From Bacteroidota bacterium (GTDB taxonomy: Bacteria > Bacteroidota > Bacteroidia > B-17B0 > Aurantibacillaceae), in NCBI GenBank assembly GCA_030684395.1, contig JAUXTT010000029.1:1-64000 (forward strand): a stretch of 64,000 nucleotides of DNA. Direction: 5' to 3'. Both the position numbers and the translations under genes were made by a program. Of this stretch, positions 27,263-35,244 are shown in pieces. Every line of letters starts with the position of its first letter. Within the stretch, counting starts at the first letter, position 1. The notes under the pieces were generated by a model, which made no database searches, had not been told where the DNA came from, and was given only the letters and a program-made list of their open reading frames with translations.

Positions 27263-28104
27263 TGAATAAAAATCCTAAAAATTTTCTTCTTATTTTTTGC
27301 TTGCTGCTAAGTGGTATTTCTTATTCACAGAAACAAGCCTGTGATACCTGTTCCACTAAAAAAAAGCTGAAAGGTTCTTTCTACTTTTTATGGGGTTACA
27401 ACCGCGATTGGTATGCTAAAAGCACTATACATTTTAGAAATGAAGGAGATCCTGCAAAAGACAATCAATTTGGCTCCTATGATTTTAAAATTTACGATGT
27501 AACTGCCCAGGATCGCCCCGATTTTCATCAATTGAATGATATAACCAATTTTAGTATACCGCAATTCAGTACACGCATTGGATATTATTTTAATGACAAA
27601 AACGATCAGGGTATCGAATTAAATTATGACCACTCAAAATATGTGGTTAACGATTGGCAAAAAGTACGAATAAAAGGAACTGCACACGGAACTTCATTTG
27701 ACAAAGACACCGTTCTTAATCCCAACTACATTCACTTTGAACATACCGACGGAGCTAACTTTGCCCTAGTTAATTATGTGAAACGATGGAAACTAAAAAC
27801 AAGCAATAATAAAAAACACACTATTGCAGCAGTAATAAAACCCGGAATTGGGTTTGTCTATCCCCGTACTGATGTAACCATTTTTGAAAGCCGTTTAAAT
27901 AATGATTGGCATATAGCCGGTGCCTGTGTTGGTTTAGAAACCGGAATAAGAGGTGAGCTTTGGAAACACTTTACCTTTGAATTAACCGGAAAGGGTGTTG
28001 CGGCAAATTACAGCAAATGCCTTGTGCAAGGAAAAGGCAATGGAAAAGCTTCTCACAGAATTGCTTGTTTCGAAGCTATCTTCTGTTTAGGTTATACTCT
28101 GTAA
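27262..28104 (+). CDS. Predicted outer-membrane protein coupled to kup
   Basis: The 280-residue protein has a signal peptide (about 1-24, ending SYSQ), followed at once by CDTCSTKKK. The rest shows alternating aromatic strands, e.g. KGSFYFLWGYNRDWYAKSTIHF, STRIGYYFNDKNDQGIELNY and WKHFTFELTGKGVAANYS. This is typical of an outer-membrane beta-barrel. I do not recognise a named family. The ATG at 27262 shares its A with the kup stop codon (TGATG), so translation is coupled and a link with ion or osmotic homeostasis is plausible but unproven. A GTG at 27259 is possible but weaker. Confidence 0.7.
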   Translation: MNKNPKNFLLIFCLLLSGISYSQKQACDTCSTKKKLKGSFYFLWGYNRDWYAKSTIHFRNEGDPAKDNQFGSYDFKIYDVTAQDRPDFHQLNDITNFSIPQFSTRIGYYFNDKNDQGIELNYDHSKYVVNDWQKVRIKGTAHGTSFDKDTVLNPNYIHFEHTDGANFALVNYVKRWKLKTSNNKKHTIAAVIKPGIGFVYPRTDVTIFESRLNNDWHIAGACVGLETGIRGELWKHFTFELTGKGVAANYSKCLVQGKGNGKASHRIACFEAIFCLGYTL

Positions 28105-28332
28105 TTATTTCAAACAAAAATCTATTTCCAGAATATCTTCTCCTAATATGCACTCAATTGGTTGAGTACTTCCAATAACAGAAAGTTCCTGTAGCGAATT
28201 AGAAATAAAATTCACCTCTCCGGAGTGAAGTATACCAAGCACTCTACCGCATTTTCTTTGTCCATTATTCAAATAAACGATTGCTTCTCTTTCTTCCATT
28301 TTTTGATATTTAATTTCTACAATAGTATTCAT
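28105..28332 (-). CDS. Small protein of unknown function
   Basis: The 75-residue ORF, or 64 residues from the internal Met (MEEREAIVYL), is hydrophilic with a strand-rich pattern: EAIVYLNNGQRKCGRVLGIL, SGEVNFISN, LGEDILEIDF. It looks like a small SH3-like or Sm-like barrel, by pattern only. Its stop abuts the stop of the convergent outer-membrane protein gene. No promoter box was found. Reasonable codon content makes it likely real. Confidence 0.5.
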   Translation of the reverse strand: MNTIVEIKYQKMEEREAIVYLNNGQRKCGRVLGILHSGEVNFISNSLQELSVIGSTQPIECILGEDILEIDFCLK

Positions 28333-28388
28333 CTTAGTTTACCAAAAGGTTAAGCGAAAATAATTTTACTCTTATGAAATCTTTCTTT

Positions 28389-28396
28389 TATATTTG
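28389..28396 (+). promoter_or_regulatory. Putative -7 box of the lysC-lysA operon
   Basis: TATATTTG matches TAnnTTTG exactly. It lies 124 nt before lysC but only 12 nt before the small leader ORF at 28409. Confidence 0.55.
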
Positions 28397-28408
28397 CCCA
28401 TCTTTTAT

Positions 28409-28468
28409 ATGCTAAACAACAACACATATCTAAAAATAAAACGTTGCGCTTCTGTGAAGCGCAAATAG
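28409..28468 (+). CDS. Possible leader peptide upstream of aspartokinase
   Basis: A 19-codon ORF begins 12 nt after an exact -7 box. It encodes MLNNNTYLKIKRCASVKRK with three Asn codons in a row and four Lys. A perfect 9-bp hairpin (28444-28464) lies inside its 3' end and the stop directly follows it. This placement suggests translation-dependent control of lysC-lysA, but no amino-acid run matching Lys or Thr dominates and no clean terminator follows. Low confidence as a coding unit. Confidence 0.3.
   Translation: MLNNNTYLKIKRCASVKRK
28444..28464 (+). promoter_or_regulatory. Hairpin in the lysC leader
   Basis: TTGCGCTTC (28444-28452) pairs perfectly with GAAGCGCAA (28456-28464) over a 3-nt loop (or 8 bp over 5 nt). 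A pyrimidine-rich tract begins about 6 nt later, not directly as in a classical terminator. Confidence 0.55.
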
Positions 28469-28519
28469 TTCTATTGTTGTTTCTTTTCTCAATCATTCAT
28501 TTATTATTTTCAAAAAATC

Positions 28520-29839
28520 ATGCAAGTATTAAAATTTGGCGGAACAAGTGTAGGCAGCGCAGAGCGTATGCAGGCATTAGTTAAATTGGTTGCTAATCCA
28601 CATCCAAAAATTGTGGTATTAAGCGCCATGAGTGGAACTACCAATGCTTTGGTAGAAATAGCAAACGCACTTTATAATAAAGAACCCGGAAAAGCAAATG
28701 AATTGATAAAGAAATTAGAAGAAAAGTATCTTACTGAAGTTGCTAAGTTATACAAAGCGGAAGTAAGTCTTAACAAAGGGAAACAACTGATCAATTATCA
28801 CTTTGATTACCTAAGATCTTTTACTTTAGATATGTTCACTTCCAACGAAGAGAAAGCTATACTTGCCCAAGGCGAGCTTTTATCAACGGCTTTGTTTCAT
28901 TTTTATCTGGAAGAAATCGGGGTTAAATCTGTATTACTGCCATCACTTAATTTTATGCGTATTGATGAGAACGAAGAACCCGATCTCACATACATAGAAA
29001 ATAATCTACAACTTGAACTGGCAAAAAACCAAGAAGCAAACCTATTCATCACACAAGGTTATATCTGCAGAAATGCATTCGGAGAAATTGATAATTTAAA
29101 AAGAGGCGGAAGCGACTATACAGCTTCTTTAATAGGTGCCGCAATTCGTGCAGAAGAAGTTCAGATTTGGACGGATATTGATGGTATGCATAATAATGAT
29201 CCGCGTGTGGTGAATAAAACACATCCTATTCATGAGTTATCTTTTGATGAAGCAGCTGAATTAGCCTATTTCGGAGCAAAAATTCTACATCCAACCTGTA
29301 TTTTGCCAGCACAAAAAAGAAACATTCCGGTGCGTTTGTTAAACACCATGCAACCTCAGGCAAAAGGAACAATCATTACTTCTTCCAATCACAATACAGG
29401 TATTAAAGCAGTTGCTGCCAAAGATGGAATTACTGCCATCAATATCAAATCAGGTCGAATGTTATTGGCTTATGGTTTTCTTCGCTCGGTATTTGAAGTT
29501 TTTGAAAGACATAAAACTCCAATTGACATGATCACCACTTCGGAGGTAGCAGTTTCTTTAACCATTGATAATGCCACTAACTTGCCTGCTATTATTAAAG
29601 AGCTGGAAGCCTTTGGTAATGTGGAGATAGATAAAGATCAGGCAATCATCTGTATTGTTGGAGATTTTAGCGGAGAGAAAAAAGGTTATGCCAACAAAGT
29701 GTTTGATGCATTAAAAGAAATTCCGATCCGTATGATCTCTTATGGTGGAAGCGCACATAACATTTCTGTTTTAGTAAACGGAGATCAGAAAAAAGATGCT
29801 TTAATTGCTTTGAATAAAGGAATATTTAACTACAACTAA
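28520..29839 (+). CDS. lysC: Aspartokinase
   Basis: The enzyme phosphorylates aspartate, the first step to Lys, Thr and Met. The 439 residues show the nucleotide motif KFGGTSVG (4-11), the FITQGYICRNAFGEID and LKRGGSDYTASLIG segments, and VQIWTDIDGMHNNDPRVV. Two C-terminal ACT domains (about 300-439) are the usual site of feedback by Lys or Thr. It is monofunctional (no homoserine dehydrogenase domain). lysA follows after 6 nt, so this copy most likely serves lysine and diaminopimelate synthesis. Confidence 0.96.
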   Translation: MQVLKFGGTSVGSAERMQALVKLVANPHPKIVVLSAMSGTTNALVEIANALYNKEPGKANELIKKLEEKYLTEVAKLYKAEVSLNKGKQLINYHFDYLRSFTLDMFTSNEEKAILAQGELLSTALFHFYLEEIGVKSVLLPSLNFMRIDENEEPDLTYIENNLQLELAKNQEANLFITQGYICRNAFGEIDNLKRGGSDYTASLIGAAIRAEEVQIWTDIDGMHNNDPRVVNKTHPIHELSFDEAAELAYFGAKILHPTCILPAQKRNIPVRLLNTMQPQAKGTIITSSNHNTGIKAVAAKDGITAINIKSGRMLLAYGFLRSVFEVFERHKTPIDMITTSEVAVSLTIDNATNLPAIIKELEAFGNVEIDKDQAIICIVGDFSGEKKGYANKVFDALKEIPIRMISYGGSAHNISVLVNGDQKKDALIALNKGIFNYN

Positions 29840-29845
29840 TTCGGT

Positions 29846-30991
29846 ATGCTGACTCCTGCCATTATACAAAAATTCACAGAAATCAAGACCCCGTTCTATT
29901 ATTACGACCTTGAGTTGCTAAAAAAAACTTTATCTGCTGCAAAAAAAGAAGTGGATAAATACGGTTTTCATTTACACTACGCCTTCAAAGCAAATTGTAC
30001 TTCGGAAATTTTAAAGACTATTCACACATTTGGGCTGGGCGCTGATTGTGTAAGTGGTAATGAAGTTAAATGTGCAATTGAAAACGGATATGCTTCTGAA
30101 CACATTGTTTTTGCAGGTGTTGGAAAAAGCGATGATGAAATTAATTATGCATTGGATCAAGATATTTTCTGTTTTAATTCTGAATCCTTACAGGAGTTGG
30201 AAGTAATAAATGAATTAGCAACTCAGAAAAACAAGATCGCGAAAATTGCATTACGCCTGAATCCCAACGTAGATGCTTACACTCACAAATACATTACAAC
30301 CGGATTAGAAGAAAATAAATTCGGAATCAATGCTCATGAGTTGGATAAAGTACTTGCATTACTAAAGAGATTAAAAAATCTAAAACTTACCGGACTTCAT
30401 TTTCATATCGGTTCGCAGATCACTGATCTTAATCCTTTCCGCAAATTGTGTACAAAGGTGAATGAGTTCACTACACTGATGGAGCAAAAAGGAATTCACT
30501 TAGAACACATTAATGTTGGCGGTGGATTGGGAATTAATTACAAAGAACCCGATACAGAAGCCATTCCCGATTTTGAATCCTATTTCAAGATCTTTCATGA
30601 GATGATCAAGCTAAGAAAAGGACAAGAGTTACATTTTGAATTAGGTCGTGCGTTAGTTGCTAATTGCGGAAGTTTGATATCTCGTGTATTATACATTAAG
30701 AACGGGATCAATACTAATTTTGCAATTCTGGATGCCGGAATGACCGAACTTATTCGTCCTGCACTTTATCAGGCTTATCATAAAATCGAGAACTTGTCTT
30801 CCAATTCGGATTCATATAAAAAATATGATGTAGTTGGTCCAATATGCGAAAGCAGCGATTGTTTTGGAAAAGCTGTTGATCTACCTGAAACTAAACGCGG
30901 AGATCTTATAGCAATTCGCAGTACAGGAGCTTACGGCGAAGTAATGGCATCTAACTACAACCTTAGGGAAAAGGCTCATTCAGTATTTTAA
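29846..30991 (+). CDS. lysA: Diaminopimelate decarboxylase
   Basis: LysA decarboxylates meso-diaminopimelate to L-lysine, using PLP. The 381 residues include the PLP Lys48 in HYAFKAN, GADCVSGNEV, the glycine loop NVGGGLGINY, FELGRALVANCG and the catalytic Cys in GPICESSDCFGK. Length is slightly short but complete. It is the second gene of the lysC-lysA pair. Confidence 0.96.
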   Translation: MLTPAIIQKFTEIKTPFYYYDLELLKKTLSAAKKEVDKYGFHLHYAFKANCTSEILKTIHTFGLGADCVSGNEVKCAIENGYASEHIVFAGVGKSDDEINYALDQDIFCFNSESLQELEVINELATQKNKIAKIALRLNPNVDAYTHKYITTGLEENKFGINAHELDKVLALLKRLKNLKLTGLHFHIGSQITDLNPFRKLCTKVNEFTTLMEQKGIHLEHINVGGGLGINYKEPDTEAIPDFESYFKIFHEMIKLRKGQELHFELGRALVANCGSLISRVLYIKNGINTNFAILDAGMTELIRPALYQAYHKIENLSSNSDSYKKYDVVGPICESSDCFGKAVDLPETKRGDLIAIRSTGAYGEVMASNYNLREKAHSVF

Positions 30992-31021
30992 CAAATTTTA
31001 TTTTGGTCAGTTGAAATATTA

Positions 31022-31037
31022 ATCGTTATTTTACGAT
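31022..31037. promoter_or_regulatory. ArsR operator, copy 1 (upstream of arsR)
   Basis: ATCGTTATTTTACGAT carries the inverted arms ATCGT/ACGAT. It lies 18 nt before arsR. Its exact reverse complement recurs at 31402-31417, which makes it a strong candidate for autoregulation by ArsR. Confidence 0.75.
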
Positions 31038-31055
31038 AAACAAAAGAGCAAAGCT

Positions 31056-31385
31056 ATGGGGCTTTCCAAAACAGAAGAATTTACGATCAAACAAAATAAG
31101 ATCGCAGTGTATGCAAAGGCACTGGCTCACCCTGCCCGTATTGCCATTTTAGAAGTTCTTTTGAAAAAGAATGCCTGTATGTGTGGAGATATTGTAGAAG
31201 AGCTACCTCTATCTCAAAGCACCGTTTCACAACATTTAAAGGAATTGAAAGAAGCCGGTTTGATCAAAGGAGATATTGAAGGAGCGAAAGTTTGTTATTG
31301 TATCAATGAAGAAGAGTGGAACAACGCACAAAACTATCTTTCTACTCTTTTTAATTCTTACATGGCTAAAAACAAGTGTTGCTAA
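31056..31385 (+). CDS. arsR: ArsR-family metalloregulator
   Basis: The 109-residue winged-helix repressor is expected to release DNA on binding As(III) or a related metal. The helix-turn-helix spans about 45-75: [31 protein letters not shown]41 and C43 in CMCGD are at the place of the classical ArsR metal site, and the protein ends in CC, which could complete the site. VCYC at about residue 88-91 adds two more. Operator-like palindromes flank the gene on both sides, and arsenic-type genes follow. Confidence 0.93.
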   Translation: MGLSKTEEFTIKQNKIAVYAKALAHPARIAILEVLLKKNACMCGDIVEELPLSQSTVSQHLKELKEAGLIKGDIEGAKVCYCINEEEWNNAQNYLSTLFNSYMAKNKCC

Positions 31386-31401
31386 AAAATTATCTAAATA
31401 T

Positions 31402-31417
31402 ATCGTAAAATAACGAT
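31402..31417. promoter_or_regulatory. ArsR operator, copy 2 (upstream of DUF6428 gene)
   Basis: ATCGTAAAATAACGAT is the exact reverse complement of the 16-nt site at 31022-31037. It lies between arsR and the next gene, 23 nt before the latter, suggesting a second regulated promoter. Confidence 0.75.
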
Positions 31418-31440
31418 TAATAACAATAAAAAAACAAGTC

Positions 31441-31914
31441 ATGAAACTATCAGAAATTAAAAACATTCTAAGTAATGTAAGCGCGGTAAATTTTATTTTA
31501 CCAAATGGACAAAGCATTCCTTCTCATTTCCATGTAACGGAGGTAGGGCAAATAACCAAACACTTTATTGATTGTGGAGGAACAATTCGCACCGAAAAGA
31601 AAGTGAACTTCCAATTGTGGGAAGCAGGAGATTTTGACCACCGTTTGGCCCCACAAAAACTATTGAACATCATTGATCTTTCCGAAAAGAAATTAGGAAT
31701 TGAAGATGCTGAGATTGAAGTAGAATATCAAAGCGGAACAATTGGTAAATTTGGTTTGGATTTTAACGGAGAAACCTTTACTTTAACCAATCAGCAAACA
31801 GCTTGCTTAGCCAGTGATAAATGCGGGATTCCTGAAGAAAAGTTAAAGATCAACATGAAAGATCTTTCTAAATCAAGTCAGGCGTGTTGCACACCGGGCG
31901 GAGGATGTTGCTAA
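31441..31914 (+). CDS. DUF6428 family protein of the ars cluster
   Basis: The 157-residue cytoplasmic protein has a conserved opening LPNGQSIPSHFHVTEVGQITKHFIDCGG, then NFQLWEAGDFDHRLAPQKLL. It ends in a Cys-rich tail CCTPGGGCC, preceded by CLASDKCGI. Similar proteins sit between arsR and arsC-like genes in Bacteroidota ars clusters; the DUF6428 label is from memory. The terminal Cys cluster suggests metalloid binding, perhaps as a chaperone (inference). It has its own upstream operator copy. Confidence 0.8.
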   Translation: MKLSEIKNILSNVSAVNFILPNGQSIPSHFHVTEVGQITKHFIDCGGTIRTEKKVNFQLWEAGDFDHRLAPQKLLNIIDLSEKKLGIEDAEIEVEYQSGTIGKFGLDFNGETFTLTNQQTACLASDKCGIPEEKLKINMKDLSKSSQACCTPGGGCC

Positions 31915-31932
31915 AAAAACAAAACGAATATT

Positions 31933-32553
31933 ATGTATACTACCATAAAAAACTACTGCGATAAACTCGCTACCGAATTCGAAAATATTCCTGCCGAAAG
32001 AAAAGAAATACTGGAAAAGATCGCGGACTATATAAAAAAGAAAAACGCCGAGAGAAAACCAACGAATCTTATTTCTATTTGTACTCACAACTCCAGGCGT
32101 AGTCATTTTGCGCAGGTATGGGCAACAGTAGCAAGTAGTTATTATGGAATAAGGAACATATATTCGTTTTCGGGAGGTGTTGAAGTAACCGCATTTAATC
32201 CAAACGCCATTGCAGCTTTAGAGCGAGTTGGTTTTCACATCCATGCAGAAAGTTCTTCTGAAAATCCGATCTATGATGTTCAGTTTGACGAACAGGCATT
32301 TCCTGTACTTTGTTTTTCTAAACTCTATAGTGATGTAGAAAATCCTCAAAAAGAATTTGCAGCAATAATGGTATGTGACTCTGCCTCGCAAAACTGCCCT
32401 TTTGTTCCGGGTGCTGATTTGAGAATCTCCCTCACCTTTGAAGATCCAAAAGAGTTTGAAGGAACGCCACAACAAAATGAAAAGTATGATGAACGTTGCA
32501 AAGAAATAGCAGCACAAATGATGTACTTATTCTCCAAAATAAAAACAAACTGA
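31933..32553 (+). CDS. Arsenate-reductase-like low-MW phosphatase
   Basis: The 206-residue protein belongs to the low-molecular-weight tyrosine phosphatase superfamily, which includes thioredoxin-coupled arsenate reductases. The P-loop CX5R is C50-R56 in ISICTHNSRRSHFAQ. The acid loop is near the C-terminal FVPGADLRISLTFEDP. The protein is longer than the usual about 140-residue ArsC, with an N-terminal helical stretch of about 45 residues. Its place after arsR and DUF6428 (18-nt gap) supports a role in arsenate reduction; a phosphatase role is not excluded. Confidence 0.85.
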   Translation: MYTTIKNYCDKLATEFENIPAERKEILEKIADYIKKKNAERKPTNLISICTHNSRRSHFAQVWATVASSYYGIRNIYSFSGGVEVTAFNPNAIAALERVGFHIHAESSSENPIYDVQFDEQAFPVLCFSKLYSDVENPQKEFAAIMVCDSASQNCPFVPGADLRISLTFEDPKEFEGTPQQNEKYDERCKEIAAQMMYLFSKIKTN

Positions 32554-32723
32554 TTTTAAACACATAGGGCACATAGTTTTATAAGATATATTTTATAATA
32601 AACCATATAAGGCATGTAAGGACATTGAAGAACCCTTATATGAACTTATATGCCTTATATGGTTGCTGAGCCTGCCGACGCATGGTTCAAATATGAATTT
32701 CTATGTGTCCTATGTGTTTAAAA
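32554..32723. repeat. Nested composite palindrome inside the ars cluster
   Basis: Outer arms 32554-32576 and 32701-32723 are inverted repeats matching at 22 of 23 positions. Inside lies a second palindrome, 32601-32664, with arms AACCATATAAGGCAT and ATGCCTTATATGGTT. The inner palindrome recurs nearly unchanged at 62555-62620. No ORF is present. It separates the phosphatase gene from the aquaporin gene and may be a small non-coding mobile element. Confidence 0.75.
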
Positions 32724-32748
32724 TGTGGGGCACAAAAATATTTAATTT

Positions 32749-33405
32749 ATGCAATACAGAAAATACTTAGCCGAACTGATAGGAACATTTATGCTGGTAT
32801 TTTGTGCAACAGGTGCCGGCATTGCCAACGAAGCAAGCAAAGGAACAATAACCCATGTTGGAGTTGCCATCACCTGTGGATTGATCATTCTTTCCATGAT
32901 CTACGCCTTAGGTGATATTTCCGGGGCACACTTAAATCCTGCAGTAAGTATTGCATTTGCTGCAGCAAAACGTTTTAGCTGGTCGCAGGTAATTCCCTAC
33001 TCTATTGCACAAACAGCAGGTGCAGTATTAGCAAGTTTAAGTTTGAAACTCTTATTCCCCTCAAGCGAATTTTTAGGTGCTACCATGCCATCGGGTTCCT
33101 TAACACAATCTTTTGTTATGGAAATTATTCTTGCAGTTATTTTGATGTTTGTGATTCTTGCTGTTTCTACCGGAGCTAAAGAAAAAGGCATCACAGCAGG
33201 AATAGCTATTGCTTCCGTTGTAGGTTTAGAAATTATGTTTGCAGGTCCCATTTGTGGAGCATCAATGAATCCTGCACGTTCATTTGGTCCCGCAATAATG
33301 TCAGGACATATGGAACATTTCTGGATCTATCTCTCTGCACCTGTGATCGGGATGTTGATAGCGACAGGTTTGTATAATGTTATAAAAGAACAGAAAAACA
33401 CCTAA
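32749..33405 (+). CDS. Aquaporin/MIP channel of the ars cluster
   Basis: The 218-residue membrane protein has six transmembrane segments and both NPA boxes: HLNPAVS (NPA at 63-65) and SMNPARS (174-176). Within the arsenic cluster it may conduct arsenite out of the cell, as proposed for AqpS of Sinorhizobium meliloti, where an aquaglyceroporin replaces ArsB. No ArsB or Acr3 exporter is seen in the window. A plain water channel is the alternative. It lies 195 nt after the phosphatase gene, across the composite palindrome. Confidence 0.88.
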   Translation: MQYRKYLAELIGTFMLVFCATGAGIANEASKGTITHVGVAITCGLIILSMIYALGDISGAHLNPAVSIAFAAAKRFSWSQVIPYSIAQTAGAVLASLSLKLLFPSSEFLGATMPSGSLTQSFVMEIILAVILMFVILAVSTGAKEKGITAGIAIASVVGLEIMFAGPICGASMNPARSFGPAIMSGHMEHFWIYLSAPVIGMLIATGLYNVIKEQKNT

Positions 33406-33460
33406 CTGCCTCTTAAAAGAAGAAACGAGTATTGTTAGAAATATTTATTCCTAAAAATTG

Positions 33461-33468
33461 TATATTTG
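33461..33468 (+). promoter_or_regulatory. Putative -7 box upstream of the S41 peptidase cassette
   Basis: TATATTTG matches TAnnTTTG exactly. It lies 110 nt before the peptidase ATG and outside the left inverted repeat at 33536, so the promoter may be external to the inserted unit. Confidence 0.45.
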
Positions 33469-33535
33469 AGTAAAGCTAATCGGCATTAATTAGTTGTAAA
33501 TGTTTACAAGCAATTAAAACTACACTTAGCGAGAA

Positions 33536-33550
33536 GTTATAGGGCATTGT
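33536..33550. repeat. Left 15-nt inverted repeat of the S41 peptidase unit
   Basis: GTTATAGGGCATTGT is the perfect reverse complement of 35039-35053. It is followed by AAGACGACCGACAAATAG, a stretch I have seen at similar junctions in other Bacteroidota. Confidence 0.7.
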
Positions 33551-33578
33551 AAGACGACCGACAAATAGTAGACAAAAT

Positions 33579-35033
33579 ATGAAAACAGGACTTTTACTCA
33601 TCTTGACAATTTTATCATCACATTTGACATTCGGTCAAAATTGTAGCTGTGCCGACAACTTCGTTTGGCTAAAAGAAACCTTCGAGAAAAATGACGCAGG
33701 CTTTCAATATGTGATAGATAAGAAAGGCCAAGCTGACTATAAAAAGCACACTGACATTTATGTTGAAAAAGTAAAAACAATTACAGACAAAGACCTTTGT
33801 GCCGAAGCTCTTTCAGAATGGTTGCGTTATTTTCGAAGAGGACATTTATGGTTGCAATCCCTCGCAAAGAAAGAAGTTAAAGACAAGGAAAAGGTTGACG
33901 ATGACAAAATCAGAAAACAATTTAAAAATTGGGAAAAGTACGCTTATAATGAGAAAGAATTCAATTCTTATATTTCCCAATTAAAAGTTCCAGGCCTCGA
34001 AGGTATTTGGTCGTCTCCGCCTTATAAAATTGGTATAAGAAAGGTTAATAATGAATACATCGGATTTGTGCTTGAGGCCGACGGAATTTATTGGTCCAAA
34101 ACACAAGTGAAGTTTAAAATCAAAGATGATGACAATAAACTAAGCGGAACATATTATATGAGAGATCATTCTGCATCAGAAATCAAGAGTGCTAAATTAC
34201 TTGGCAACAATTATCTTAGTACGGGCTCTTCTCTATTCAAGCGAATCACGCCAACATTTCCTGCAGACAAATCACTTGATATGGCTTTTAAATTTCAATC
34301 AACTGAAATTCCTTTATTTGAAAAACTCTCCGACAAAACAGTTATTCTTAGAATTCCTTCTTTTGACGGCTCTGCTAAAAAACAAATTGACAGTGTTATT
34401 GTCGCCAATATGCAAACCATTACAAACACCGAAAACCTTATTATTGATTTACAAAATAATGGCGGCGGAAGTGACGGGAGCTTTGAAAAGCTTATTCCTC
34501 TTATTTATACAAATCCAATACGGGTTGTTGGCATGGAGCTATTATCTACTCCATTAAACAATAAACGAATGGAAGAATTTGCAAATGATCCTGATGCCTC
34601 GGCAGACGACAAAAAATGGGCAAGAGAAGCTGCCGATAAACTAAATAAAAACTTAGGAAAATTTGTAAACCTTGATAGTAGCATAGTAGATATTGAAACT
34701 TCCGACACAATGTATACTTACCCGAAAAATGTTGGCATAATAATAAACGGTGGCTGTGGTAGTACTACCGAGCAGTTTATTTTAGCTGCTAAACAAAGCA
34801 AAAAAGTAAAGTTATTTGGGACAACAACTTTCGGTAGCCTCGACATTTCAAATATGTTTTCGGTTAAATCCCCTTGCAATGATTTGGAGTTAGGTTATTG
34901 CTTATCAAAAAGCTTTCGCATACCAGACTTTACTATTGACAGTAAAGGACTGCAACCTGACTATTACATTGACAGATCCATTCCTAATTATGAATGGATT
35001 GACTTTGTAAATAAAATATTAAGTAACCCGTGA
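33579..35033 (+). CDS. S41 family peptidase, secreted
   Basis: The 484-residue protein has a signal peptide (about 1-19, ending TFGQ) and CSCADNF at the mature start. Residues about 20-240 are a poorly conserved N-terminal region. The C-terminal S41 (C-terminal processing peptidase) domain includes NLIIDLQNNGGGSDGSFEKL and the nucleophile Ser395 in NGGCGSTTEQFILAAKQ. No PDZ domain is recognisable. It is bounded by 15-nt inverted repeats and an attC-like structure, which suggests it arrived as a cassette. The substrate is unknown. Confidence 0.85.
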   Translation: MKTGLLLILTILSSHLTFGQNCSCADNFVWLKETFEKNDAGFQYVIDKKGQADYKKHTDIYVEKVKTITDKDLCAEALSEWLRYFRRGHLWLQSLAKKEVKDKEKVDDDKIRKQFKNWEKYAYNEKEFNSYISQLKVPGLEGIWSSPPYKIGIRKVNNEYIGFVLEADGIYWSKTQVKFKIKDDDNKLSGTYYMRDHSASEIKSAKLLGNNYLSTGSSLFKRITPTFPADKSLDMAFKFQSTEIPLFEKLSDKTVILRIPSFDGSAKKQIDSVIVANMQTITNTENLIIDLQNNGGGSDGSFEKLIPLIYTNPIRVVGMELLSTPLNNKRMEEFANDPDASADDKKWAREAADKLNKNLGKFVNLDSSIVDIETSDTMYTYPKNVGIIINGGCGSTTEQFILAAKQSKKVKLFGTTTFGSLDISNMFSVKSPCNDLELGYCLSKSFRIPDFTIDSKGLQPDYYIDRSIPNYEWIDFVNKILSNP

Positions 35034-35038
35034 TAGAA

Positions 35039-35176
35039 ACAATGCCCTATAACACGGGGCAATTGCGTCAGCGGGCGGACGAGGGAATAGAAACATTGAT
35101 CAATAAATAAACTTGGGTGTGTATAGACAGGTGAAGCTCCAAAAGCTCGCCGAACGCAAGCCCCGAAAACGTTATT
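35039..35176. repeat. attC-like recombination-site structure after the S41 gene
   Basis: The segment begins with ACAATGCCCTATAAC (35039-35053), the inverted partner of 33536-33550. It then runs ATAACACGGGGCAATTGCG (35049-35067) to CGCAAGCCCC and AACGTTAT (ending 35175). These ends pair imperfectly, with bulges, around a long unpaired middle. TATAAC at one end and GTTAT at the other, spaced about 127 nt, recall integron attC sites of the long VCR type. No integrase gene is present. Confidence 0.5.
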
Positions 35177-35244
35177 AACCACTTCTATTTCACAAAACAA
35201 AAATTCCCCTGTAACTTTTCCCCCACTCTTTCATTATGATCTTT

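Noticed and set aside
28381-28519. Lysine riboswitch before lysC
   Set aside because: The leader is only about 120 nt and lacks the multi-helix core of that riboswitch.
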